Below are positions 35,592-43,503 of a stretch of DNA of 64,000 bases, piece by piece. Numbering within the stretch: the first letter of the stretch is position 1; each line of letters begins with the position of its first letter. This stretch comes from Alistipes onderdonkii (lineage in GTDB: Bacteria; Bacteroidota; Bacteroidia; Bacteroidales; Rikenellaceae). Made by a program: the position numbers and the translations under genes. The DNA lies in NCBI RefSeq assembly GCF_025145285.1, contig NZ_CP102251.1:248001-312000 (forward strand), given 5' to 3'. The notes beneath the pieces were generated by a model. It was not told where the DNA came from and did no database searches. It was given only the letters and a program-made list of their open reading frames with translations.

Positions 35592-37537
35592 ACAACAAAT
35601 ATTCACTTCCCAAAGACGGGGGCCTGATCGAAGTATCGGCTCCGCGCGACATCATCCACCGTTACGAAAAGATCCACACGACGGTTTATGAAAACGAATA
35701 CCTGGGCGTGCAGTACGTCGCCGACACCATCGTGAAGGCAATCCGTACATATAACGAAATCCACTGTTCGAACGAGGTTTACGAGGAGTCGCAGCCGTTC
35801 GTGCTGGGGCTCACGACCGGGCGCACCCCGCTCGGGCTGTACCGCGAACTGGTCAAACGCCACGAGGAGGGGATCGTCAGCTTCCGCAACGTGGCGGTAT
35901 TCAGCCTCGACGAGTTCTACCCGATCCGCTCGACCGAACAGCAGAGCCGCAATTTCCGCATCCACGAGGATTTCCTCAACCATATCGACATCCTGCCCGA
36001 AAACATTCACATCCCCGACGGCACGGTACCCGAAGCCAGGATTTCCGAATACTGCGCATCGTACGACCACTCGGTGCGCAAGATCGACCTGATGATCATC
36101 GGCGTCGGCGAGGACGGGCAGATCGGCTTCAACGAACCGGGATCGTATGCCAAATCGCGCACACGGCTGGTTCAGCTGACCCACAACACGCGCAAAATCC
36201 AGTCCGGGGCGTTCTTCGGCCTGGAAAACACGCCGAAGATGGCCATCACGATGGGTATCGACACGATCATGCGCGCCGAGAAGATCATCCTGATGGCGTG
36301 GGGCGAGGAGAAAGCCAAGATCGTCCAGAAGGTCGTCGAAGGCGAAGTCACCAGCCAGGTGCCTGCCTCGAACCTGCAGATGCACCCCAATATCGAGGTG
36401 GTGATCGACGAAAATGCCGCGCAGATGCTTACGCGCGAGCAGACACCGTGGCTGGTAGGCCCCTGCAAATGGACGCCCAAGTTCACCCGCAAGGCCGTGG
36501 TATGGCTGTGCGGCGTGGTACAGAAGCCGATCCTCAAACTCACCTACAAGGATTATATCGAAAACTCGCTGGGCGAGCTGCTCGAACAGGGACGCGCCTA
36601 CGACCAGATCAACATCGACGTGTTCAACGACCTGCAGCACACCATCACGGGCTGGCCGGGCGGCAAGCCCAACGCCGACGATTCGACACGCCCCGTACCG
36701 TCGGAACCGTTCCCCAAGCGCGTGGTGGTATTCTCGCCCCACCCCGACGACGACGTCATCTCGATGGGCGGTACCTTTATCCGCCTCGTGCAGCAGGGAC
36801 ACGACGTACACGTAGCCTACGAAACTTCGGGCAACGTGGCCGTACACGACGACGTCGTGCTGCAGAACATCGACACGGCCCGCGAACTGGGCTTCGGAGA
36901 CCACTACGCCGAGGTCGAGAAGATCATCGCCGGCAAGAAGAAGGGCGAACCCGAACCGCGTCCGCTGCTCGACCTCAAGGGTGCCATCCGCCGCGCCGAG
37001 GCACGCGCCGCCGTCCGCTCGTTCGGCCTGAACCCCGACACGAACGCCCACTTCCTCAACCTGCCGTTCTACGAAACGGGCGGTATCAAGAAGGGACAGC
37101 TTACGGAGAAGGACATCGACATCATCGTCAAGCTGCTGCGCGAGGTGAAACCCCACCAGATTTATGCCGCAGGCGACCTGGCCGATCCGCACGGGACACA
37201 CCGCACGGCCATGGAGGCCGTACTCGGCGCCCTGGACGTAGTCAGGGACGACGAATGGCTCAAGGAGTGCCACCTGTGGCTCTACCGCGGTGCATGGATG
37301 GAATGGGATCTGGGCATGGTCGACATGGCGGTGCCGCTGTCGCCCGACGAGCTGATCATGAAGCGCCACGCCATCTACCGCCACCTCTCGCAGAAGGACA
37401 TCATGCCCTTCCCGGGCAGCGACCCGCGCGAGTTCTGGCAGCGCGCCGAAGAGCGTACGCAGAACACGGCGCAGCTTTACGACAAGCTCGGCATGGCCGA
37501 ATACCAGGCGATCGAGGTGTTCGTCAAGATGTTCTGA
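35588..37537 (+). CDS. NagB-LmbE fusion: glucosamine-6-phosphate deaminase-like and PIG-L deacetylase-like domains
   Basis: 649 residues. The NagB domain spans about 1-330: GLTTGRTPLGLYREL phosphate loop, Asp108 in FSLDEFY, then GVGEDGQIGFNEP with D176, Q178 and E183. The position occupied by the catalytic histidine in NagB is Gln178. A linker is followed by a LmbE/PIG-L metal-dependent deacetylase domain with SPHPDDDVISMGG (His385, Asp387-388) and HGTHRTAMEAV. PIG-L enzymes remove N-acetyl groups from GlcNAc derivatives. The order deacetylase plus deaminase in one chain would do the jobs of NagA and NagB if both domains are active. No nagA is seen in the operon. Confidence 0.88.
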   Translation: MNNKYSLPKDGGLIEVSAPRDIIHRYEKIHTTVYENEYLGVQYVADTIVKAIRTYNEIHCSNEVYEESQPFVLGLTTGRTPLGLYRELVKRHEEGIVSFRNVAVFSLDEFYPIRSTEQQSRNFRIHEDFLNHIDILPENIHIPDGTVPEARISEYCASYDHSVRKIDLMIIGVGEDGQIGFNEPGSYAKSRTRLVQLTHNTRKIQSGAFFGLENTPKMAITMGIDTIMRAEKIILMAWGEEKAKIVQKVVEGEVTSQVPASNLQMHPNIEVVIDENAAQMLTREQTPWLVGPCKWTPKFTRKAVVWLCGVVQKPILKLTYKDYIENSLGELLEQGRAYDQINIDVFNDLQHTITGWPGGKPNADDSTRPVPSEPFPKRVVVFSPHPDDDVISMGGTFIRLVQQGHDVHVAYETSGNVAVHDDVVLQNIDTARELGFGDHYAEVEKIIAGKKKGEPEPRPLLDLKGAIRRAEARAAVRSFGLNPDTNAHFLNLPFYETGGIKKGQLTEKDIDIIVKLLREVKPHQIYAAGDLADPHGTHRTAMEAVLGALDVVRDDEWLKECHLWLYRGAWMEWDLGMVDMAVPLSPDELIMKRHAIYRHLSQKDIMPFPGSDPREFWQRAEERTQNTAQLYDKLGMAEYQAIEVFVKMF

Positions 37538-37588
37538 CGCCCCGTCCGAATGAAGAATGAACAGACAAACCGATAAACCGAAAAATTT

Positions 37589-38380
37589 ATGCGACTCATT
37601 ATCGAAGACACACAAGAAAATGCCGGCCGTTGGGCGGCGCATTACATCGTCGGGCAGATCAATAAGAAGCAGGCTGCCGGAGGCACATTCGTGCTGGGCC
37701 TGCCGACGGGTTCGACCCCGCTGACGACGTACAAGGAGCTGATCGCCCTGAACAAAGCCGGGAAGGTATCGTTCAAGGATGTCGTCACGTTCAACATGGA
37801 CGAATACGTCGGGCTCCCGGAAGAGCATCCCGAAAGCTACCATTCGTTCATGTGGAACACCTTTTTCAACCACGTGGACATCACCCCGGCCAATGTCAAC
37901 ATCCTCAACGGCAACGCCCCCGACCTGCAGAAGGAGTGCGACGAATACGAGGAGAAGATCCGCCGCGCAGGGGGCATCGACCTCTTCCTGGGCGGTGTCG
38001 GCGAAGACGGCCATCTGGCCTTCAACGAGCCGTTCTCGTCGCTCAACTCGCGCACCCGCGTCAAGACGCTGACCTACGACACGCTGGTCGTGAACTCGCG
38101 CTTCTTCGACAACGACGTGAACAAGGTGCCCAAGCAGGCCATGTCGGTAGGCGTAGCCACCGTGCTCGATGCGAAACAGGTATTGATCCTCGCCCTCGGG
38201 CATAAGAAAGCCCGTGCCCTGCAGCAGTGTGTGGAAGGCCCTTACTCGCACGTCTGCACGATCTCGGCCATGCAGGTACACCCCCACGGGATCGTCGTAT
38301 GCGACGAACCCGCGACCGCGGAACTGAAGGTCGGCACCTATCGTTATTTCAAGGACATCGAAAAAGATAACCTGATCTGA
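37589..38380 (+). CDS. nagB: Glucosamine-6-phosphate deaminase
   Basis: 263 residues, canonical NagB. LGLPTGSTPLTTYKEL phosphate loop, Asp71 in FNMDEYVGL, catalytic triad D140-H142-E147 in GVGEDGHLAFNEP, and SRTRVKTL. It converts GlcN6P to fructose-6-phosphate and ammonia. Starts 51 bases after the NagB-LmbE fusion, with all catalytic residues intact, in contrast to its neighbour. Confidence 0.95.
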   Translation: MRLIIEDTQENAGRWAAHYIVGQINKKQAAGGTFVLGLPTGSTPLTTYKELIALNKAGKVSFKDVVTFNMDEYVGLPEEHPESYHSFMWNTFFNHVDITPANVNILNGNAPDLQKECDEYEEKIRRAGGIDLFLGGVGEDGHLAFNEPFSSLNSRTRVKTLTYDTLVVNSRFFDNDVNKVPKQAMSVGVATVLDAKQVLILALGHKKARALQQCVEGPYSHVCTISAMQVHPHGIVVCDEPATAELKVGTYRYFKDIEKDNLI

Positions 38381-38403
38381 ATCCGGACTGACTCTGAATA
38401 ACG

Positions 38404-38437
38404 AATCCCCGCGGGCATCGGCCTGCGGGGATTTTTT
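38404..38437 (+). terminator. Terminator of the amino-sugar operon
   Basis: A 13-bp stem with one G-U (38404-38416 with 38421-38433), 4-base loop, followed by a T-run. Confidence 0.85.
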
Positions 38438-38489
38438 TCGGTTCCCGACGGCGGCCCCGGCCTGCTGCTGCTATTGCGCCGGACGTCCC

Positions 38490-38636
38490 CCGGCAACCGC
38501 CCGGCCGACAAGCACCCGGACAGCAAGCACCGATCCGGTAACAGCCCACCGAGCAACAGTTCCGGCCGGCAACTGCCCGGCCGACAAACACCCGGTCAGC
38601 ACACACCCGTCCGGCAACTGCCCCGGCCGAAATCAG
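38490..38636. repeat. Degenerate GC-rich direct repeats
   Basis: A 42-base unit at 38490-38531 recurs at 38566-38607 with 5 mismatches, and its first part again at 38611. Shared core GCCCGGCCGACAA. The rest of the 38438-38656 spacer is similar C-rich sequence without a gene. Confidence 0.6.
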
Positions 38637-38656
38637 ACAGCGGCGAAGCTGCAAAA

Positions 38657-38692
38657 AATTCCCCGCACGGCAGGCAGGCCGTGCGGGGAATT
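38657..38692 (-). terminator. Terminator of the DUF4465 operon
   Basis: A perfect 15-bp stem (38657-38671 with 38678-38692, CCCCGCACGGC core), with six T following on the minus strand. Confidence 0.85.
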
Positions 38693-38730
38693 GCCAGAGC
38701 CATACTAATCTCCAAATAGCCGGGCCCGAA

Positions 38731-39546
38731 TTACATGGCATCGGGTTTCAGCAACCCGATCTCGTCGATACAGAAGTAGGTCGGATCAGCCTGATAGTCG
38801 CAAACCGCCTTGAATACCAGCTTGTCCACCGCACCGAACGACGACAGGTCGACTTTGCGCCATCCGCTCAGCTTCGATTTCCCGGCGACGAGCGTTTCCG
38901 TGATGCTCCCCTTTTCCACACCGCCGAGCGACCCCGTGATTTTCACCTGAAAACTGTCGGTATCCGCCCCCGTGAAATAATTGTATACCCAGGTCGAATT
39001 GGCGATGTATAGGTGGGCGACGATGCGCGGTTCCACCAGGTCGATGGTCGGATAGCCCGACTCACTCAGGTATTCGGGATACATTTCCGTCGGCGAGTTG
39101 GAATCGTAAAATACGGCATAGGTTTCCGTTGCGTTGGCTCCGCCTTCCGCCCACACGGAGAACTGCTGCTTGCTGGAGGGAGCGGCCGCATTCCGGTCGG
39201 GCATTTGCGAAAGCCCGATACCGCCCCACCCGTCGTATAGCGATGAATAATAGGCGTTGAAAATGAGATTCTGGTCGGCAGTGGAAAAGAGCATGCCGTC
39301 GAAATCCGCCTCCACAGCGTATTGCTTCGCACAAAAAGCGTTCGCATAGGTATAATCCCCCATTCCCATCAGGGACATCGTAACGGGGCCGAGCTTCACG
39401 TCGTTGCCGGTCATGGCGTCGAGCAGATGTTCGGAGGCCTCGAACGATACGACTTCGCCGTCAAACGGTTTCTCACGCGGGCCGTCGTCGTCCGAGCAAG
39501 CTACAAAGGCAAATGCAGCCGCAATAATCCAAAAAATATTTTTCAT
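38731..39546 (-). CDS. DUF4465 family surface lipoprotein (second of pair)
   Basis: 271 residues from ATG at 39544-39546. MKNIFWIIAAAFAFVACSDDDG is a lipoprotein signal; the acidic DDD after Cys17 resembles the surface-export signal of Bacteroidota lipoproteins. DUF4465 core: YSSLYDGWGGIGLSQMPDR, YAVFYDSN, IVAHLYIANSTWVYNYFTGAD, GWRKVDLSSFGAVDKLVFKAVC, PTYFCIDEIGL. Ten bases downstream of its paralogue and under the same cobalamin riboswitch, hence probably a B12-related surface protein (inference). GC-rich like the rest of the genome. Confidence 0.85.
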   Translation of the reverse strand: MKNIFWIIAAAFAFVACSDDDGPREKPFDGEVVSFEASEHLLDAMTGNDVKLGPVTMSLMGMGDYTYANAFCAKQYAVEADFDGMLFSTADQNLIFNAYYSSLYDGWGGIGLSQMPDRNAAAPSSKQQFSVWAEGGANATETYAVFYDSNSPTEMYPEYLSESGYPTIDLVEPRIVAHLYIANSTWVYNYFTGADTDSFQVKITGSLGGVEKGSITETLVAGKSKLSGWRKVDLSSFGAVDKLVFKAVCDYQADPTYFCIDEIGLLKPDAM

Positions 39547-39556
39547 CTCAAAATAG

Positions 39557-40270
39557 TTATTCGGTATAAGCGAAATCATCAATACAGAAATAAGTCGGCG
39601 CCATCACATCATCGCACTCAACAGAGAAAACAATTTTGGTCACGGCTCCCAATTTATCCAGCCCTACGGTCTTCCAATCAGCTACGACCTTGTTGTCCGA
39701 TGCCAACGGCACCTCAATCGTCCCCGTTTCGGTTTCACCGTTGAAACCGATAATCGCAACACTGAAGTCGCTGTATTTAGTAGCGGTGAGGTAAAGATAT
39801 GTCCACGTATTATTGGCAATACGAAGCGACACGGGAGTAACAACCGTCGAAAACTCGATGGCCGGGTTAAACGTATAGCCCGGGCCCATACCTTTCATAT
39901 CGTATGCAACGGCGAACTTGTTCTGGCCGTCATCAGCCGTCGTATAAACGCTGAACTGGTTATCCGTCCCGAAAGTCGTTTTGTCATGACAGGCAGACAT
40001 CGCGAATTTGCACCACGTGTCCCAGACACCGCCGAAATCCGAGAAATACGAGAGGAACGAAGCACTTCCTTCTTTGTAAATCACGCCTTCGAACTCCAAC
40101 GAGCCGTCTACATCCGTTGCCAGAGTTTTACCCCACAGGTATCCGTCGGAACCAAGTTCCACCTCACTGAAAGATATTGTTTCGAGCTGGGGGGGGGTCG
40201 GCATCTTATCGTCGTCCGAGCAGGCGGCAAAAGCAAAAGCGGCAAAGGCCAACAGTAAAAGTTTTTTCAT
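39557..40270 (-). CDS. DUF4465 family surface lipoprotein (first of pair)
   Basis: 237 residues. Signal MKKLLLLAFAAFAFAACSDDD with Cys17 and acidic +2 to +4 residues. The same fold landmarks as the next gene: VWDTWCKFAMSAC, FAVAYDMKGMGPG, VSLRIANNTWTYLYLTATKYSD, DWKTVGLDKLGAVTKIVFSVECDD, PTYFCIDDFAY. Overall identity to the paralogue looks modest, and the gene is visibly less GC-rich, suggesting separate origin. First gene behind the cobalamin riboswitch. Cobalamin-binding surface lipoproteins (BtuG, BtuH) are known in this phylum; whether this family is one of them cannot be checked here. Confidence 0.87.
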   Translation of the reverse strand: MKKLLLLAFAAFAFAACSDDDKMPTPPQLETISFSEVELGSDGYLWGKTLATDVDGSLEFEGVIYKEGSASFLSYFSDFGGVWDTWCKFAMSACHDKTTFGTDNQFSVYTTADDGQNKFAVAYDMKGMGPGYTFNPAIEFSTVVTPVSLRIANNTWTYLYLTATKYSDFSVAIIGFNGETETGTIEVPLASDNKVVADWKTVGLDKLGAVTKIVFSVECDDVMAPTYFCIDDFAYTE

Positions 40271-40296
40271 CTTTCGTTTGTTTTATGTGCATAAAA

Positions 40297-40352
40297 TAAA
40301 AAAATCCGGTTCCGAACTCCCGGAATCGAATCCCCCATTTCATGCAACCGGA
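40297..40352 (-). promoter_or_regulatory. Candidate riboswitch expression platform
   Basis: On the minus strand TCCGGTT (40346-40352) can pair with AACCGGA (40305-40311), enclosing a TTCCG/CGGAA hairpin (40310-40325), immediately followed by seven T and 26 bases before the start codon. It could act as an attenuating terminator. Competing folds with the riboswitch were not computed. Confidence 0.35.
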
Positions 40353-40472
40353 CGCGCACCTATAAATAAAGCCGCCCTCCTGCAACAAACGCCGACACTG
40401 CCGTGTCTCCGTCCGAAGCGCTCCGTTCTCCGCAGAGCTTGCCCGAAAATAAGGATCCTCCCACCGGGAGAT

Positions 40473-40626
40473 GCAAGGCAGGTCTTCTGGCTCGTTCCAG
40501 CCGCAACGCCTTCCCAGTCCAAAGACCAGTGGCTAAAAGAGTGTTGCGGCAATCGACGGAACATACAGCAGCGGGAACTGCTGCCGAATTACACGGCATT
40601 CCCATTTAATCACACGGGGCCTTGCC
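40473..40626 (-). promoter_or_regulatory. Cobalamin riboswitch
   Basis: Read on the minus strand. P1 5' strand GCAAGG (40625-40620), GGGAATGCCGTGTAATTC (conserved GGGAA and GGTG-like core, from about 40603), GCAGTTCCCGCTGCTGT (matches the CCCGC-ACTGT element), and the B12 box GAGCCAGAAGACCTGCC at 40493-40477, then TTGC closing P1. Order and spacing agree with the known aptamer. It lies about 200 bases upstream of the first DUF4465 gene. A CTCCC/GGGAG hairpin follows at once. Confidence 0.92.
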
Positions 40627-40651
40627 CGGCCCTTTGTGAACCATTGCGGTG

Positions 40652-40680
40652 CAAAGTTAAAAAATAAATTCTTATCTTTG
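40652..40680. promoter_or_regulatory. Divergent overlapping promoters: riboswitch operon and fabD
   Basis: Minus-strand TAACTTTG (40652-40659) is 26 bases upstream of the riboswitch P1. Plus-strand TATCTTTG (40673-40680) is 28 bases before the fabD ATG. Only 13 bases separate the two, so polymerase binding should be mutually exclusive. The -33 regions are weak. Confidence 0.6.
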
Positions 40681-40708
40681 CCGACGCTAACAAAAATTCA
40701 GCAAAAAT

Positions 40709-41590
40709 ATGAAGCACGCATACGTATTTCCCGGACAGGGTGCACAGGCGGTCGGTATGGGCAAAGACCTTTACGACAACGTCCCCGAAGCAAAGGAGCT
40801 TTTCGAAAAAGCCAATGATATCCTCGGTTTCCGTATCACGGACATCATGTTCGCCGGTACGGACGACGAGCTCAAGCAAACCAAAGTGACGCAGCCCGCC
40901 GTATTCCTTCACTCGGTAATCATGGCCAAGGCGCGCGGCGTGAAACCCGACGCTGCCGCAGGACACTCGCTGGGTGAGTTCTCGGCCCTGGTCGTGGCCG
41001 GTGCCCTCTCGTTCGAAGACGGCCTGAAGCTCGTCTCGAAGCGTGCCATGGCGATGCAGGCCGCCTGCGAGGCACAGCCCGGTACGATGGCCGCCATCCT
41101 CGGCCTGGAAGACCACGTAGTCGAAGAAATCTGCGCATCGGTCGACGGCATCGTCGTAGCGGCCAATTACAACTGCCCCGGCCAGCTCGTGATCTCGGGT
41201 GCCGTGGAAGCCGTCGACGCAGCCTGCGAAAAAGCCAAGGCCGCCGGTGCGCGCCGCGCCCTGCGCCTGCCCGTAGGCGGCGCATTCCACTCGCCGCTGA
41301 TGGAGCCTGCCAAGCAGGAACTGGAAAAGGCGATCAGCGAGGCTCCGTTCCAGACGCCCGTATGCCCGATCTACCAGAATGTCGACGCGAAGCCCTACAC
41401 GGATCCCGCACAGATCAAGGCCAACCTGATCGCACAGCTGACCGCCCCGGTACGCTGGACATACATCGTAAAGAACATGCTTGCCGACGGTGTGACGGAA
41501 TTCACCGAGCTCGGCCCCGGCACCGTATTGCAGGGCCTTATCAGGAAGGTAAACCCCGAAGCCGTCGTAGAATCGAAATCGGCGTTATAG
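40709..41590 (+). CDS. fabD: Malonyl-CoA:ACP transacylase FabD
   Basis: 293 residues. FPGQGAQAVGMGKDL start, nucleophile Ser87 in AGHSLGEFSAL, catalytic His194 in GGAFHSPLM, GQLVISG, and ELGPGTVLQGLIRK near the C-terminus. It loads malonyl groups on ACP for fatty-acid synthesis. A single gene between a divergent riboswitch operon and its own terminator. Confidence 0.96.
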   Translation: MKHAYVFPGQGAQAVGMGKDLYDNVPEAKELFEKANDILGFRITDIMFAGTDDELKQTKVTQPAVFLHSVIMAKARGVKPDAAAGHSLGEFSALVVAGALSFEDGLKLVSKRAMAMQAACEAQPGTMAAILGLEDHVVEEICASVDGIVVAANYNCPGQLVISGAVEAVDAACEKAKAAGARRALRLPVGGAFHSPLMEPAKQELEKAISEAPFQTPVCPIYQNVDAKPYTDPAQIKANLIAQLTAPVRWTYIVKNMLADGVTEFTELGPGTVLQGLIRKVNPEAVVESKSAL

Positions 41591-41610
41591 TCTAAAAAGT
41601 CTCAAAACAA

Positions 41611-41643
41611 AAAGGAACGGACTGATTTTCAGTCCGTTCCTTT
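41611..41643 (+). terminator. Terminator after fabD
   Basis: A 13-bp perfect stem (41611-41623 with 41631-41643) continues into a TTTATT tract. Confidence 0.88.
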
Positions 41644-41692
41644 TATTATAATGTGTTTTGAAACAAAATTTATTAAATTTTATTAATAACAT

Positions 41693-41724
41693 GTTGCATT
41701 TTTTAAATATACTTATTATATTTG
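41693..41724 (+). promoter_or_regulatory. Promoter of the ROK repressor gene
   Basis: GTTG at 41693-41696, 20-base spacer, TATATTTG at 41717-41724, 31 bases before the ATG, in an AT-rich patch. Confidence 0.75.
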
Positions 41725-41755
41725 CAAAGGTTTAGTTAAAAATGAGACAGGACGG

Positions 41756-42985
41756 ATGACATCACTCACCGAATTTTTCAACAAACACGAAGACGATGCC
41801 CTGAAGGGTATTTCGCACAAGAACAGTATCATCAAGCGCAACATCATCGCCTACATGGCGGTGAACGGCGAATGTACGCTCTCGGAACTGACCAAAGAGC
41901 TGCATATCAGTGTCCCTACCATTACCAAGCTGGTACAGGAACTGGTCGATGAGAACATCGTAACGGATCTGGGCAAGGTGGAAACCCCGGGCGGACGCAG
42001 GCCGAACATATTCGGCCTGGCCAATTCGGCGATCTATTTCGCAGGTGTCAACGTCGGGCGCGACAACATGACATTCCTGATCACCGACCTGCAGAACAAC
42101 ATCATCAAGGAAGAGTACGACTACACCTTCGAGTTGCAGGATCGCCCGCAGTGTTTCGAACGCATCTGTTCCAACATAGAGAACTTCATCGCCACATGCG
42201 GCATCGACCGGGGCAAAATCCTCGGGCTGGGAGTCTGCATGACGGGACGCGTGAATCCCGACACGGGCCGCAGCTACAAGTATTTCACCTCCAGCGAACA
42301 GTCGCTGCGCGAAGTGCTCGAAGAGCGCGTCGGGCTGCGCGTGCTGCTCGAAAACGACACCCGCGCCCGCTGCTATGCGGAATACACGTGCGGCAAGTCG
42401 AAGGACGAGAGCAACGTGCTCTACCTGCACATGGGGCGCGGCGTGGCAATCGGAATCGTCGTGGACGGGCAGCTCTACTACGGGAAAAGCGGGTTCGCCG
42501 GTGAGTTCGGACACATCCCGTTTTTCGACAACGAGATCATCTGCTCGTGCGGCAAGAAAGGCTGCCTCGAAACCGAGGTTTCGGGTATCGCCATCGAGGA
42601 CAAGATGTGCCACCTGATCGAGAAGGGCGTCAATACGATCCTCAAGGAGAAGTACGACCAGCAGAAGAGCATCCATATCGACGACATCATCGCCGCGGCG
42701 AAGAACGACGACAACCTCTCGATCGAGCTGATCGAGGAGGCCGGCGAAAAAGTCGGCAAGGCCGTGGCCTTCCTTATCAACACGTTCAATCCCGAGACGG
42801 TCATCGTCGGCGGCAACATGGCCGCCGCAGGCGACTACATCATGCTGCCCCTCAAGTCGGCGACCAACAAATACTCGCTCAACCTCGTATACAAGGACAC
42901 CAAATTCCGCGTATCGAAGATGACCGAGAACGCGAACGCATGGGGTGTGGCAATGCTCATCCGCAACAAGATCATCGGCATCTGA
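41756..42985 (+). CDS. ROK family transcriptional regulator (NagC/Mlc-like)
   Basis: 409 residues. An N-terminal winged helix-turn-helix (NIIAYMAVNGECTLSELTKELHISVPTITKLVQELVDENIV) is followed by a ROK sugar-binding domain with LENDTRARCYAEY, GFAGEFGHIPFFDNEIICSCGKKGCLETE (zinc-binding His and three Cys, GHx(n)CxCGxxGC), and VIVGGNMAAAGDYIML. Probably senses a free or phosphorylated (amino)sugar and represses the matching genes. The nearby amino-sugar operon at 33.8-38.4 kb is a plausible target (inference). Confidence 0.9.
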   Translation: MTSLTEFFNKHEDDALKGISHKNSIIKRNIIAYMAVNGECTLSELTKELHISVPTITKLVQELVDENIVTDLGKVETPGGRRPNIFGLANSAIYFAGVNVGRDNMTFLITDLQNNIIKEEYDYTFELQDRPQCFERICSNIENFIATCGIDRGKILGLGVCMTGRVNPDTGRSYKYFTSSEQSLREVLEERVGLRVLLENDTRARCYAEYTCGKSKDESNVLYLHMGRGVAIGIVVDGQLYYGKSGFAGEFGHIPFFDNEIICSCGKKGCLETEVSGIAIEDKMCHLIEKGVNTILKEKYDQQKSIHIDDIIAAAKNDDNLSIELIEEAGEKVGKAVAFLINTFNPETVIVGGNMAAAGDYIMLPLKSATNKYSLNLVYKDTKFRVSKMTENANAWGVAMLIRNKIIGI

Positions 42986-43503
42986 TGAACCTCGAAGGCC
43001 GGACAACACGGCTTCGCGCCCTCGAACCGGGAGATATCGAACTGATGTACGCCTGGGAAAACGACACGGAGATATGGGGCGTCAGCGGTACGCTGGCGCC
43101 TTTTTCCCGCCATACGTTGGAACGGTTCATCGAAGGGCAGCAGTTCGACATTTTCCAAACCCGCCAGCAGCGGCTTATCATCGAAACCCCGGAAGGCCTC
43201 CCCGTCGGGGCGCTCGACCTGTTCGACCTGGATCCGGTGAATCTCCGTGCGGGCGTCGGCATCCTGATCCACGATACGGCACAACGGGGCAAAGGCTATG
43301 CCGCCGATGCGGTGGAGACCGTATGCAGCTATGCCCGCGACATGCTGCACCTGCATCAGTTATGGTGCAGCGTCGAAGCCGGAAATGCGGCGAGCCTCGC
43401 ACTTTTCCGCCATGCCGGATTCTCCGAAACGGGGATCAGGAAAGAGTGGCTGCGGCTTGCCGACGGATTCCACGACGAGGTTTTCCTGCAAAAAATATTA
43501 TGA
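42985..43503 (+). CDS. GNAT family N-acetyltransferase
   Basis: 172 residues. Its ATG overlaps the regulator stop by one base (TGATG), so it is translationally coupled. RimJ/RimL-like profile: RTTRLRALEPGDIELMYAWENDTEIW, VGILIHDTAQRGKGYAADAVETVCSYA with the acetyl-CoA loop QRGKGY, then WCSVEAGNAASLALFRHAGFSETG. Substrate unknown; Bacteroidota homologues are often listed as acetyltransferases of amino acids, peptides or spermidine. Confidence 0.9.
   Translation: MNLEGRTTRLRALEPGDIELMYAWENDTEIWGVSGTLAPFSRHTLERFIEGQQFDIFQTRQQRLIIETPEGLPVGALDLFDLDPVNLRAGVGILIHDTAQRGKGYAADAVETVCSYARDMLHLHQLWCSVEAGNAASLALFRHAGFSETGIRKEWLRLADGFHDEVFLQKIL

Noticed and set aside
35603..38287. Very long open frame antisense to the NagB genes
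   Set aside because: High GC and strong codon bias of the true genes on the plus strand create long antisense frames; it has no recognisable domain and covers two clear enzymes.
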